Counted from the first letter of the stretch, positions 44,632-54,049 are shown. The stretch is DNA of 64,000 bases from DSSM01 sp964484125 (GCA_964484125.1 CAZAEK010000004.1:124001-188000), one strand, 5' to 3'. Notes: generated by a model not told the origin, from the sequence alone. Translations and numbers: made by a program.

Positions 44632-45573
44632 TTATTCGTAATCTACTTTCGCAAGATTCAGAACATAAGCAGGACATTCAGGTTCATCGCCAAAAAACTC
44701 TTTATTGACACCTTTCGTAAAAGCCCAACGGTGAATCCATGAAATTCCTGCTTTTTTGTAATAAGCATCTTCTGATTTATAAACATCATCTTTAAGAGCT
44801 TCTTCCATGCTGACAAATTTATAATGGTGTCTTCTGAGCATATCAAGCAGATCTGAAATAGTATCACAATTAAGAGTATTGGCGTGTAATAATAAAATGT
44901 GATTAATGTTTCTACCAAAAAGTTTTTCCGATTGAGATTCGTAATATGTAAGCTTTGCTTCCATATACTTTATATAGTCGGATTTGATTTTTTCGAGTGT
45001 TTTTGTTTCCTTTGCGTATAAAAGTGAATCATAAGCAGCAGCAAAAATCCATTCAGCATTGTCAATAGTTACAGGTGCTTCAATATATCCGGCTTCTTTC
45101 AGGTATGTTTCAAGCTCTTCAACTTTTTCTTTTGAATCACCTCTATGCAAATAAGGATGGCGAAAATATTTCAGAGGTTTATTGTATTTTTCGCAGAATG
45201 GCCTTATATATTTCTCACCTTTTATAATATCTTCAATAAAATCTGAAAGAGGAGTAGTGTTATAATCTTTATGAGAATAAGTATGGTTACCAAGTTCGAA
45301 TCCGTTCATCAGCCACATTTCAAGCAGGTTAACTTTTTTAGTAACAATCCGGTTGCCGTTATATAATTTGCTTTCATTAACAAATCCAATTGCAGGAACC
45401 TTGTAACTCATTAGTGTACCGAGCAGATTAAGAGATCTATCGAATTGGAAATCCGGGTCACGGAAGTAACGTGAACTGAAAACAAGATCGTCAAAAGAAA
45501 TACAGATTTTCTTCTCCTGAGCAAATCCGGAAACAGATATTAAAAATAATATAAGTAAAAAAACTTTTTTCAT
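44632..45573 (-). CDS. Secreted polysaccharide deacetylase (CE4, NodB-like)
   Basis: Probable de-N-acetylase or de-O-acetylase acting on envelope or environmental polysaccharide. A signal peptide covers about residues 1-18. The NodB domain has ICISFDDLV, where the second Asp serves as metal ligand, then GFELGNHTYSHKDYN with the two zinc His, and LKYFRHPYLHRGD. The C-terminal part is longer than the minimal domain and contains LLLHANTLNCD, the late His motif. Length is 313 residues. The exact substrate cannot be inferred. It is downstream of a large T9SS cargo gene but separated from it by a terminator. Confidence 0.85.
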   Translation of the reverse strand: MKKVFLLILFLISVSGFAQEKKICISFDDLVFSSRYFRDPDFQFDRSLNLLGTLMSYKVPAIGFVNESKLYNGNRIVTKKVNLLEMWLMNGFELGNHTYSHKDYNTTPLSDFIEDIIKGEKYIRPFCEKYNKPLKYFRHPYLHRGDSKEKVEELETYLKEAGYIEAPVTIDNAEWIFAAAYDSLLYAKETKTLEKIKSDYIKYMEAKLTYYESQSEKLFGRNINHILLLHANTLNCDTISDLLDMLRRHHYKFVSMEEALKDDVYKSEDAYYKKAGISWIHRWAFTKGVNKEFFGDEPECPAYVLNLAKVDYE

Positions 45574-45683
45574 TACAACTTAACTCTTTTTTTCAATAAT
45601 AAGAAAAAATAATTAAATAAACAGGTTAAAACTAAACCAATGTTTCTTTTTTAATTCTGTAACTTGACCTTAAGAATGAGGGT

Positions 45684-45719
45684 AAATAAAAAGGTTACTA
45701 AGCAGGAGGCAAAGTAACC
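45684..45719 (-). terminator. Terminator after the T9SS adhesin-like gene
   Basis: On the minus strand GGTTACT (45719-45713) pairs with AGTAACC (45699-45693) around a 13-base loop, followed by TTTTTATTT. It separates the 811-residue gene from the deacetylase gene. Confidence 0.6.
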
Positions 45720-45766
45720 ATTTTTATGAATGTATGAATAAGGAATATAACTATATTCAGATATAT

Positions 45767-48202
45767 TTATTTAAGGAGAATCATCTTCTTTGATTCCGAA
45801 AATTCCTGTCCATTTCCTTTAGCAATAATTTTATAAATATATGTACCAGAGCTCAAATCGCTTCCATTGAACTCAACTGAATAGAATCCCGCAGATTTCA
45901 TCTCGTTGTTCAAAATGTTTTTTACTAACTTACCTGAAATATCAAACACTGCAATAGTAACGTTCATATCTGATGGAATACGATAATCGATCATTGTAAC
46001 AGGATTAAAAGGATTAGGATAATTTTGAGACAGACTGAATTTATTTGGATTATTTAGCTCCACATCATTATTTAAGTTGAAATATTCGAAATTCCCGTTA
46101 TAATCTATTTGTTTTAGTCTATAGCAGAATTTTCCGTTCCCGTTAATTTTATCTTTAAAGGAATAATCGCTTTGAGATTGTTTATTATTGTTTCCTTTAA
46201 CAAATCCGAGATTTTTCCATTCCTTTTCATAAGCTGATTTCCTATAAATTTCAAATCCTGAATTATTTATTTCCCAAGCAGTTGACCAGTTAAGAGTAAC
46301 CTCATTATCTTTAACTGAAGATGTAAATGAAATAAGTTCTACAGGCAATGCACCATTTAATGGATTTCTTGAAGAATTTCCTGCTATTGCATACATACCG
46401 AATGAAGTCATTCCGCCTCTTTTTGCTGTTGGGTTTGAGATTGTGCCTGAACCTTCAATATGGGTGCCGGTAAGTGTAAATTCCGGCTGACCTGTTAATT
46501 TCTGCATAATTCTCAATTCAGACGGGTTTTGTACACCTGCAAAACCTTCAGCATTTAAACTTATGGAATAACTACCTCCGGTTATTCCGGATTGTGTAAT
46601 GTTCCAGTAACCTTCTGCTGCATACCTGTTAATTTCATAACCACTATCAAAATAAGGTCCGCCATTTATCCCCGGGTCATTGCTTATAAACTCAACTACT
46701 ATAGTTCCGCCCGCAGTTGGTTCTGTCGAAAAATCAACCGTTACCATTCTTGATTGTGTCAACGTTGCTAATGGATAAAGAACCATTGCCCTTTGACCTT
46801 TTTTAACCCATCTTGAAAGTTTGCCGACTACGAAACCGCCATTATAAAACAAATTACCCGGATTATTCTGGTCTCTTCCGAGTATGAAATTCTTTCCGTT
46901 TGTAATAACTTTACCTGAATTGAATGTCATTTCATCTCTAACAGAAAGATTATTTGTAAGAGTTAATGTTGAAAGATTGCTCATTACAAATTTATCTATT
47001 GTTGAAGGCAATTCGTCGCCGGTAATTTGTGGAGTTGTACCGTTATATTCGAAAGTTGTACCATCATTAAAAGTTCTTGACCATATATCGGTTCTGAGGT
47101 TTCCGGTTGTAGTATTATGTTGAATTCCGTCCGGAGAACCAATCTTTAATGTAGAGCCGTTAAAAGTTTTAAAAGCACCCCAACCGTCCATATAGGAATT
47201 GCCGAAATTCAGAGTACCATAAACGTTCATTGTTCCGCCATTATAGAAATTTGTTCCGCCGGTTAAATCAAGCAAACCACCTTGCTTAATAATAAAGTTC
47301 TTACCGCTTACCATTTCTGTCTTATTCTTATTGTAATATTCACCGTAAACTTCAACATTTTTAGTATCAAATTTTGCATAGCTGTTGTTTGTAAATGTTC
47401 CATTAATAATTGCCAGATTGCCACATACGAAATTTGCATTATTTGTAAAAGTTCCATAGATTTCGAGTTCTGATGAATTTGCACCATAATAAGTAAAACC
47501 ACCGTTATTTACAAAATCACCTGTAATAGAGAAATCTTTACTCGAATAATATTTGAATGCTCCTGATAAGTTAATATTTGTTTCAGAAATAAATTCCGAG
47601 TTATCACCAATTGTTAAATCTTTAAAATTAATTGTTGAACCTGAATTAGCATTAAAAGTACTGGATTTCCAGAGATTGAAAATATAAGTTGAATTTATGG
47701 TTGCATTATTAACATTCATATTTCCGCCTTCAATGCTGAATTCAGCAGGTAAAGTGAGTATAGAGCCCTGGTTCATAGTAAAAGCCCCGGTAATCCAACT
47801 TGTTTTTGAGATAATCACTTTTGTATTCTGTGACATTATAAAATTTCCCTTAACCTGAAGAAATCCTTCGCACAGGAGGTCATATGTTGAAGAAACTTCA
47901 TGATTCAATGTTAAAGTCTTACCTGCCTTAATTTCAATTGCACCGTTATTTGTTACTACTATCTGGTCTGCAGTAATATTATCATTTACAATAGTCCATC
48001 CTGTAATTGTAATTACTCCGTCATTGCTTGTAGGATATCTGTTTGCATTAATCCATTGTGTTCCGTTAAACATTTCCCATGAATTTACATTAGTCCAGTT
48101 ATCACCCCATTTTGTTCTGAAATCGCCGTTACTCTGAGAGAATCCATTCACAAGCGGTGTTATCAGTATGAGTGTTATGATTATTTTTGTTAGATGTTTC
48201 AT
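45767..48202 (-). CDS. Large secreted beta-repeat protein with T9SS sorting domain
   Basis: Cell-surface or released protein of 811 residues, of unknown function. A signal peptide covers about residues 1-22. Residues of about 60-420 consist of irregular short repeats rich in Asn, Gly, Thr and Phe (for example NGTFTNNSYAKFD and YGTFTNNANFVCGN), suggestive of a beta-helix adhesin. An FN3-like region begins at about 630 with GALPVELISFTSSV, a phrase common just before T9SS tails. The last 80 residues are the sorting domain, including NYPNPFNPVTMIDY. A TAGTTTTG -7 box lies 35 bases upstream. No enzymatic motif is seen. Confidence 0.85.
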   Translation of the reverse strand: MKHLTKIIITLILITPLVNGFSQSNGDFRTKWGDNWTNVNSWEMFNGTQWINANRYPTSNDGVITITGWTIVNDNITADQIVVTNNGAIEIKAGKTLTLNHEVSSTYDLLCEGFLQVKGNFIMSQNTKVIISKTSWITGAFTMNQGSILTLPAEFSIEGGNMNVNNATINSTYIFNLWKSSTFNANSGSTINFKDLTIGDNSEFISETNINLSGAFKYYSSKDFSITGDFVNNGGFTYYGANSSELEIYGTFTNNANFVCGNLAIINGTFTNNSYAKFDTKNVEVYGEYYNKNKTEMVSGKNFIIKQGGLLDLTGGTNFYNGGTMNVYGTLNFGNSYMDGWGAFKTFNGSTLKIGSPDGIQHNTTTGNLRTDIWSRTFNDGTTFEYNGTTPQITGDELPSTIDKFVMSNLSTLTLTNNLSVRDEMTFNSGKVITNGKNFILGRDQNNPGNLFYNGGFVVGKLSRWVKKGQRAMVLYPLATLTQSRMVTVDFSTEPTAGGTIVVEFISNDPGINGGPYFDSGYEINRYAAEGYWNITQSGITGGSYSISLNAEGFAGVQNPSELRIMQKLTGQPEFTLTGTHIEGSGTISNPTAKRGGMTSFGMYAIAGNSSRNPLNGALPVELISFTSSVKDNEVTLNWSTAWEINNSGFEIYRKSAYEKEWKNLGFVKGNNNKQSQSDYSFKDKINGNGKFCYRLKQIDYNGNFEYFNLNNDVELNNPNKFSLSQNYPNPFNPVTMIDYRIPSDMNVTIAVFDISGKLVKNILNNEMKSAGFYSVEFNGSDLSSGTYIYKIIAKGNGQEFSESKKMILLK

Positions 48203-48236
48203 ATTCCTTAATTTTTTTTAGTTTTACATTCAATAC

Positions 48237-48244
48237 AAAACTAT
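48237..48244 (-). promoter_or_regulatory. Putative -7 box (TAGTTTTG) for the adhesin-like gene
   Basis: An exact minus-strand TAnnTTTG match lies 35 bases before the ATG at 48202. No TTTG -33 box is at consensus spacing. Confidence 0.35.
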
Positions 48245-48287
48245 GAAAAGTAGTGTAAAAAAAAATTAGGAGTAATTCTGAATTTTT

Positions 48288-48306
48288 TGTAGGAATTTTT
48301 CCTACA
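48288..48306. repeat. Inverted repeat in a divergent promoter region
   Basis: TGTAGGAA and TTCCTACA are perfect arms separated by TTT. No T run follows on the plus strand and no U-tract on the minus strand, so it does not look like a terminator. It lies 86 bases before one divergent gene and 133 before the other and could be an operator. Confidence 0.45.
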
Positions 48307-48438
48307 GAATAGGGGATTATTTTGTCTTTTTATAATAAATAAAAAGTGTTATTTTGAATAGAAATAAGGAGCATTCTATAAATACGAACATCATAATTAT
48401 ACTAATTCAAACTTTCATAATATAAATTTTTACCCTAT

Positions 48439-49752
48439 ATGTATTTACAAAAGTATCAGTCAAAAATTGTTTCCGCACAGGAAGCAGTCAAAGTTGTGAA
48501 ATCCGGAGACAGAGTTTTATTGCATGCAAACAGTTGTTATCCTGAATTACTAGTTAATGCAATGTGTGAAAGGTATCAGGAATTGAATGATGTAGAAGTA
48601 GCACATCTGACTATATTCCAGAAGCCCTGCTACCTGAAACCGGAAATGCAAAATCATTTCAGGCACAATGCACTCTTCACCAGCGGCCATGTCAGAAAAG
48701 CCGTTAATGAAGGGACAGCAGATTTCACACCAATCTTCCTGTCTGAAATTCCTTTAATTATAGAAAGGGGAATTTTACCGATAGATGTAGTTTTTCTTCA
48801 TGTGTCATGTCCCGATGCACACGGATTCTGTTCTTATGGCGTAAGTAATGAAATAACGAAAACAGCGGCAGAGCATGCAAAAGTTGTAATTGCTCAGATT
48901 AATCATAAAATGCCAAGAGTACTTGGAGATAATTTTATTCATGTAGATAAGTTAGACTATATAGTTGAATGTGATACAGACCTTGTTGAAGTACCGATGG
49001 TTGACCCAAATTCAACTGAAGAAGAAAAGAAAGTCTATAGAAAAATAGGAGAAACAATAGCTTCATTAATAAGAGACGGGGATACATTGCAGATGGGAAT
49101 TGGAGCAATACCGGATGCTGTATTAACATATCTTACAGAAAAAAACGACCTCGGAATCCACACAGAGATGTTCTCTGACGGTTTAATAGATTTAATTGAT
49201 AAAGGAATAATTACAGGTGACAGAAAAACATTATTGCCGGGTAAAATTGTAGCAAGTTTTGTCATAGCAACAAAGAAAACTTTCGATTACATACACAACA
49301 ATCCTATAGTCGAATTCCGAACGACAAAGTTTGTTAATGACCCATACATAATTGCAAGAAATGATAATATGGTTTCAATTAATTCTGCAATACAAGTTGA
49401 TTTTACAGGACAGGCATGTTCAGATTCAATGGGACACAGGATTTATTCGGGTTTCGGAGGTCAGGTTGATTTTATAAGAGGAGCATCAAGAAGCAAGAAC
49501 GGTAAGCCGATTATCGCAATGCCTTCAACTGCAAAAGATAATACAATCTCTAAAATAGTTCATACACTTACACCTGGTTCAGGAGTTACAACTTCGAAGG
49601 CAGATATTCACTATGTAGTAACTGAATATGGAATTGCAGATTTATATGGAAAGACTCTAAGAGAGAGAGTAAAACAGATGATAAATATAGCTCATCCGAA
49701 TTTCCGTGATGAACTTGAACAGAAAGCAAGAGAACTTAAATATCTTTGGTAA
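48439..49752 (+). CDS. Acetyl-CoA hydrolase/transferase family CoA-transferase
   Basis: Exchanges CoA between acyl-CoA and acetate or a similar acid, as in 4-hydroxybutyrate or butyrate CoA-transferases. Conserved features are VKSGDRVLLHANSCYPE at the N terminus, LQMGIGAIPDAVL, and the catalytic Glu in GIHTEMFSDGLIDL. The glycine-rich region GFGGQVDFIRGA and VTEYGIADLYGKTLRER are typical of the C-terminal domain. The 437-residue length is normal. queC starts directly after the stop, an unusual metabolic pairing that may reflect only gene packing. The acyl substrate is not defined by sequence. Confidence 0.9.
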   Translation: MYLQKYQSKIVSAQEAVKVVKSGDRVLLHANSCYPELLVNAMCERYQELNDVEVAHLTIFQKPCYLKPEMQNHFRHNALFTSGHVRKAVNEGTADFTPIFLSEIPLIIERGILPIDVVFLHVSCPDAHGFCSYGVSNEITKTAAEHAKVVIAQINHKMPRVLGDNFIHVDKLDYIVECDTDLVEVPMVDPNSTEEEKKVYRKIGETIASLIRDGDTLQMGIGAIPDAVLTYLTEKNDLGIHTEMFSDGLIDLIDKGIITGDRKTLLPGKIVASFVIATKKTFDYIHNNPIVEFRTTKFVNDPYIIARNDNMVSINSAIQVDFTGQACSDSMGHRIYSGFGGQVDFIRGASRSKNGKPIIAMPSTAKDNTISKIVHTLTPGSGVTTSKADIHYVVTEYGIADLYGKTLRERVKQMINIAHPNFRDELEQKARELKYLW

Positions 49753-50439
49753 TTGAAAAAAAAAGCAATTGTACTTGTCAGCGGCGGTATGGACAGCGCT
49801 CTTACTGCCGCTTTCGCATTTAAGAAGTATGAGCTCGCTTTTCTTCACATTAATTACGGACAGCGGACACAGAAACGCGAGTTAAAAGCATTCAATGATA
49901 TAGCAGATTATTACGGTGTCAGGGAAAGACTGGTAGTAAGCATAAAATATCTGAGTGATATAGGGGGTTCAGCTTTAACGGATAAAAAAATCAAGGTTGA
50001 AAAAGCAAACCTTAATAATAAAAATATTCCCTCTACATACGTTCCATTCCGTAATGCAAATATGATGTCAATAGCAGTAAGCTGGGCTGAAGTAATCGGA
50101 GCAGAAAAAATATACATAGGAGCAGTAGAAGAGGATTCAAGCGGATATCCCGATTGCAGAAAATCATTTTATGATGCCTTTAACGAAGTCATAAAACTGG
50201 GAACAAAAAATAGCTCGAAAATTAAAATTGTAACCCCTATTATTAAGTATTCGAAGAAAGATATTGTGAAGTTATCAGTGAAAATGAAATCGCCCCTGCA
50301 TCTGACATGGTCTTGTTACAAAAGTAACAAACTTGCCTGCGGTGAATGTGATAGTTGTGCATTGAGATTGAGAGGTTTTCAATCAGCGGGTTACAAAGAC
50401 CCGGTAAAATACAAAAAAATAATTTCTTATATCCAATGA
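49753..50439 (+). CDS. queC: 7-cyano-7-deazaguanine synthase QueC
   Basis: Converts 7-carboxy-7-deazaguanine to preQ0 with ATP and ammonia in queuosine biosynthesis. The PP-loop VLVSGGMDSALTAA is at the N terminus. The zinc-binding cysteines lie in TWSCYKS and ACGECDSCALRLRGF near the C terminus. Translation begins at TTG 49753, with no spacer after the CoA-transferase stop. The stop codon overlaps the next start (ATGA at 50436-50439). Length is 228 residues, as expected. Other que genes are not in the window. Confidence 0.95.
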   Translation: MKKKAIVLVSGGMDSALTAAFAFKKYELAFLHINYGQRTQKRELKAFNDIADYYGVRERLVVSIKYLSDIGGSALTDKKIKVEKANLNNKNIPSTYVPFRNANMMSIAVSWAEVIGAEKIYIGAVEEDSSGYPDCRKSFYDAFNEVIKLGTKNSSKIKIVTPIIKYSKKDIVKLSVKMKSPLHLTWSCYKSNKLACGECDSCALRLRGFQSAGYKDPVKYKKIISYIQ

Positions 50440-51527
50440 CGGATTTGAAAAAAGACAATTCGTTAAAAATAGCAGCAGGATTATTCATTGCAGGAGTAAT
50501 TTATTTATTCCTGAAAGAGTTCCAGTCTATCATTCTGCCTTTTTTTGTGGCTTTGATAATATCGTTTATATTTGAACCTCTTTACAGATGGTTTCGTGAA
50601 AAACGAGTACCTGCTTCTGTTTCAGTTATTTTAATTTTAGTGGTTATTATTATAATATCAAATTTTGTAAGTCTGTTTGTAATTACCAGCATAAATTCAT
50701 TTCAGAGCTCACTTCCTAATTATCAGGAAAAGTTAATTGGAATTTATAAGTCTTTTGTATATCAGATTGAATCAAATCCTTTATATAACGCTTATCTGAA
50801 AAATCAGGTGGACCTCGAAGCAATGATAGGTAAGATTAATTTCAGTGGAATGATTCAAAGTCTATTTACAGGTATCGTTGGAATTTTTTCAAATTATATT
50901 CTAATATTAATATATGTAATTTTCATTCTCACAGAAATCGGTAGCATAAGAGTAAGAATTCAATCTGCATTTTCATCTGAAAGAGCAGTTTCTATAACAG
51001 ATACTATTACCAGCGTATTCAATGATATAAAAAAATATATTGTAGGTAAGACCCTGATAAATTTAACACATGCAATTCTCGTTGTTATAATCCTCTGGAT
51101 ATTTGGAGCTGATTTTGCAGTAGTGTGGGGCTTTCTAACTTTCTTTATGGCATTTATACCAAATATAGGAGCAATTATTGCAACTTTACTGCCATTTTTA
51201 TCTGCTTTAATTCAGTTTGACGGAATAGTAATTCCAATTATAATATTAATATTACTTGTTGTAATAGGGAATGTTATAGGTAATATTTTCGAACCGAAAA
51301 TTTTTGGTAATACATTAAACCTGAGCCCGTTGCTATTAATTCTCTCCCTGATTTTCTGGGGATATGTCTGGGGAATTGTTGGAATGTTTCTCTCTGTACC
51401 AATTATGAGTATTATAAAAATAGTGCTTTCAAAATTTGAATATACAAAACCAATTGCAATGCTTATGTCACAAGAGGTCAGGAAAGGATTTGGAAGCGGT
51501 AAAAAAAACAAGAAACAAAGAGGTTAA
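50436..51527 (+). CDS. AI-2E family transporter (YdgG/PerM-like membrane protein)
   Basis: Polytopic inner-membrane protein of 363 residues with about eight helices. The layout is that of the AI-2E/PerM family: an N-terminal helix pair with FKPLYRW-like FEPLYRWFREKRVP, a soluble middle section, then GFLTFFMAFIPNIGAI and the C-terminal PKIFGNTLNLSPLLLILSLIFWG motif. Members include quorum-signal exporters and Na+/H+ antiporters, so the substrate is unknown. The upstream-open frame from 50355 is a shadow of queC; the ATG at 50436 overlaps the queC stop by 4 bases, indicating coupling. Confidence 0.87.
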   Translation: MTDLKKDNSLKIAAGLFIAGVIYLFLKEFQSIILPFFVALIISFIFEPLYRWFREKRVPASVSVILILVVIIIISNFVSLFVITSINSFQSSLPNYQEKLIGIYKSFVYQIESNPLYNAYLKNQVDLEAMIGKINFSGMIQSLFTGIVGIFSNYILILIYVIFILTEIGSIRVRIQSAFSSERAVSITDTITSVFNDIKKYIVGKTLINLTHAILVVIILWIFGADFAVVWGFLTFFMAFIPNIGAIIATLLPFLSALIQFDGIVIPIIILILLVVIGNVIGNIFEPKIFGNTLNLSPLLLILSLIFWGYVWGIVGMFLSVPIMSIIKIVLSKFEYTKPIAMLMSQEVRKGFGSGKKNKKQRG

Positions 51528-51579
51528 CAAAATTCAAAGGAATCAGAATAAATATTTTTATTAAATTAATCAAAGATAT

Positions 51580-52969
51580 ATGACAAAAAATAAAAAACTC
51601 CTTGCCTGGGTTGACGAAATGGCAAAACTATGTAAACCTGACAATATTCACTGGTGCGATGGCTCAGAAGAAGAAAATAAAAAGCTTATTCAACAAGCAG
51701 TTGAAGCCGGTTCATTCAAACCTGTACCCAAACGCCCTAACTCATACTGGGTGATTTCAGACCCTAAAGATGTTGCGAGAGTTGAAGACAGAACATTTAT
51801 CTGCTCCGTAAAAGAGGAAGATGCAGGACCTACAAATCACTGGAAAGATCCCAAAGAAATGAAAGAAATTATGACAAAACTATACGATGGATGCATGAGA
51901 GGACGCACAATGTATGTAATACCATACTCAATGGGACCGCTCGGCTCAAGAATAGCTCATATTGGAGTTGAGTTAACAGACTCAATTTATGTTGTTGTTA
52001 ATATGCGCATAATGACACGTATGGGCAAAAAAGTACTTGATGTACTCGGTGAGGAAGGTGAATTTGTACCCTGCTTACACAGCGTAGGAATGCCATTAAC
52101 AGACGGCAAAAAAGATGTTGCATGGCCATGCAACGAAACTAAATATATAACACATTTCCCTGAAGAAAGAACAATCTGGTCTTATGGCTCAGGTTACGGT
52201 GGAAACGCATTACTCGGAAAGAAATGTTTTGCACTTCGCATTGCATCAGTAATGGCACACGACGAGGGATGGCTTGCAGAGCATATGTTAATTCTTGGAT
52301 TGACACCGCCCGATGGAGGAGAAAAGAAATACATAGCAGCAGCATTCCCTTCTGCCTGCGGGAAAACCAATCTTGCAATGCTAACACCTACTCTGCCGGG
52401 ATGGAAAGTCGAAACAGTTGGAGATGATATAGCATGGATGAAATTCGGTGAAGACGGACGTCTTTATGCAATTAATCCTGAATACGGATTTTTTGGAGTT
52501 GCGCCCGGCACATCAATGAAAACAAATGCAAACGCAATGCTTNNNNNNNNNNNNNNNNNNNNNNNNNNNNNNNNNNNNNNNNNNNNNNNNNNNNNNNNNN
52601 NNNNNNNNNNNNNNNNNNNNNNNNNNNNNNNNNNNNNNNNNNAACTGGTTCCGCAAAAATGAAAAAGGTAAATTTATATGGCCCGGATACGGAGATAACA
52701 TAAGAGTACTTGCATGGATAGTTGACAGAATAAACGGCAAAGGCGAATATGTTGATACTCCGATTGGCAGGCTTCCGAAACATGGTGCAATAAACATCGA
52801 AGGTCTCGACCTTACAGAAGAAGACTGTGACAAACTCTGCGAAGTCAACAACGCACAATGGCTCGACGAAATTAACGAAATGCGTCAATACTATAAAATC
52901 TTCGGCGACAAACTTCCAAAAGAACTTTCTGATGAACTTGATAAGATAGAAGAAAGATTGAAAAAATAA
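51580..52969 (+). CDS. pckG: Phosphoenolpyruvate carboxykinase (GTP), interrupted by a sequencing gap
   Basis: Interconverts oxaloacetate and PEP with GTP/GDP, linking the citric acid cycle to gluconeogenesis. The N-terminal 321 residues (to 52542) contain NSYWVISDPKDVARVEDRT, the GTP-type P-loop FPSACGKTNLAML with its reactive Cys, and FFGVAPGTSMKTNANAM. The C-terminal 108 residues (from 52643) begin NWFRKNEKGKFIWPGYGDN and run to the natural end. By comparison with family lengths of about 600, roughly 160 residues are missing. The two halves are in different frames across the 100 N, which only shows that the N run is a placeholder. There is no evidence of a pseudogene. Confidence 0.95.
52543..52642. 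other. Assembly gap (100 N) inside pckG
   Basis: Exactly 100 N, a standard placeholder. Both flanks end on whole codons of pckG, so the true missing length should be a multiple of three. From the missing part of the protein it is probably near 0.5 kb. Confidence 0.98.
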
Positions 52970-52981
52970 ATTATAATTCAT

Positions 52982-53005
52982 CCGTCAGGGAGAAATCCCT
53001 GACGG
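52982..53005. repeat. Perfect GNRA-capped hairpin downstream of pckG
   Basis: Ten perfect base pairs (CCGTCAGGGA with TCCCTGACGG) enclose a GAAA tetraloop. No T run follows: the next bases are GGATTCAATATGG, containing the start of the 68-residue ORF at 53015. It may be a 3' stabiliser of pckG mRNA, or may control the ORF by pairing its G-rich ribosome-binding region. It could also be a dispersed palindromic repeat. Confidence 0.75.
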
Positions 53006-53014
53006 GGATTCAAT

Positions 53015-53221
53015 ATGGAATCTGAATCTAAACCAATCACTAACTGTAAATCGCGAAGGTCAGTTTATGTTTTTGCTCTTTTTCTTATTTTTCTTTTGGA
53101 TTGGGCTGCTCTTCACGATATTTTAAAAGGGCAGGAGAATACTTTAGGGGAGTATTCCATGTTGGTTATTAGTTTATTTATTATTCGGCTTATACTTCTT
53201 AAAATTTTTAAGAAAGTGTAA
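53015..53221 (+). CDS. Small two-helix membrane protein of unknown function
   Basis: A 68-residue ORF with a polar N terminus (MESESKPITNCKSRRS) and two hydrophobic helices at about residues 18-33 and 47-62. They are joined by a loop with DWAALHDILKGQENTLGEY, and the protein has a basic C-terminal end. The amino acid make-up and topology look like those of a real small membrane protein and not random frame. It begins 9 bases after the hairpin at 52982-53005. I recognise no function. Nothing else overlaps it on either strand with better coding character. Confidence 0.6.
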   Translation: MESESKPITNCKSRRSVYVFALFLIFLLDWAALHDILKGQENTLGEYSMLVISLFIIRLILLKIFKKV

Positions 53222-53349
53222 TAATGCGTTTTTCTGCTATTCTGTTGTGTCTTAACTTTAGTTAAAATGTATGTTCGTTCCGGCTTGCTCTGAAACTTCA
53301 TATCGCTTTCTGCGTATAGAAAAACTGTATAACCCAAAAATAATTTACG

Positions 53350-53994
53350 ATGAAAAAATTACTTATCTTATTGATGGTTTTTGCATTCTTACCTGTTGCA
53401 GTTTTTTCCCAAAGTTCCAAACTTGAAAAAATCAACCTTACGGGTACACATTCAGTAACTTTGAATCTTGGCTTTATCAATCAGACCTCCTCGGTTGTGG
53501 TTTCATCAAATGATGTTAGTACAAAAATGAATTTGCAGGGCTCGCTTTCTTACAACTACTGGTTTTCGAACGAGCTTGCTATCGAGGGTAATGCGGGTTT
53601 TATTGCCGCAAATGTTAACAGCAATACTTTTTCAAACGGTCTTGTTGAGCAAAAGGTCTCGGGTATATTTCCGTTTTTTATGGGCGTGAAATATGCTCCC
53701 AAAGTTTTCAGCGTTTCAAAAAATATCAGACCTTTTGGCACTATGCTTTTTGGAGCCATTACAGGCTTTGGTACCGAAAACGAAGTGAACCTGCTTAGCG
53801 TGAAATCAAGCACTTATACCGAGTCAACTTTCGCAATGAAAACAGGCGTCGGAGCAGATGCCCTGCTTGGCTCTTTGGTGAAAGTCGGCATGCTTGCAGA
53901 TTATCTTTATATGCCGGACTTTGAGAAAACATTCGGCACAAGAAAAAATTACAGCGGCTTCAATCTCTCGTTTAATGTCGGCTTTATGTTTTAA
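53350..53994 (+). CDS. Outer-membrane beta-barrel protein, OmpA/OmpW-like size
   Basis: A 214-residue exported protein with a signal peptide ending near residue 21 (VAVFSQS). The mature sequence alternates polar and hydrophobic residues in strands. It carries glycine-aromatic turns and ends in FNVGFMF, with the C-terminal Phe expected for insertion of outer-membrane barrels. Segments such as FWFSNELAIEG-like YWFSNELAIEGNAGF and MGVKYAPKVF are typical of eight-stranded barrels annotated as outer membrane beta-barrel proteins. Base composition is less AT-rich than in most neighbours. Function is unknown. Confidence 0.78.
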   Translation: MKKLLILLMVFAFLPVAVFSQSSKLEKINLTGTHSVTLNLGFINQTSSVVVSSNDVSTKMNLQGSLSYNYWFSNELAIEGNAGFIAANVNSNTFSNGLVEQKVSGIFPFFMGVKYAPKVFSVSKNIRPFGTMLFGAITGFGTENEVNLLSVKSSTYTESTFAMKTGVGADALLGSLVKVGMLADYLYMPDFEKTFGTRKNYSGFNLSFNVGFMF

Positions 53995-54019
53995 TCTTTT
54001 TCATAATTTATTGCTCAAA

Positions 54020-54049
54020 AGCACTTTCCGCAAGGGAAGTGCTTTTTTT
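54020..54049 (+). terminator. Rho-independent terminator after the beta-barrel gene
   Basis: AGCACTTTCC pairs with GGGAAGTGCT around GCAA and is followed by seven T residues. It ends the 53350-53994 gene. Confidence 0.85.

Noticed and set aside
52472..52981. Minus-strand open frames across the N run
   Set aside because: They exist only because N is read through; both flanks encode pckG on the plus strand.
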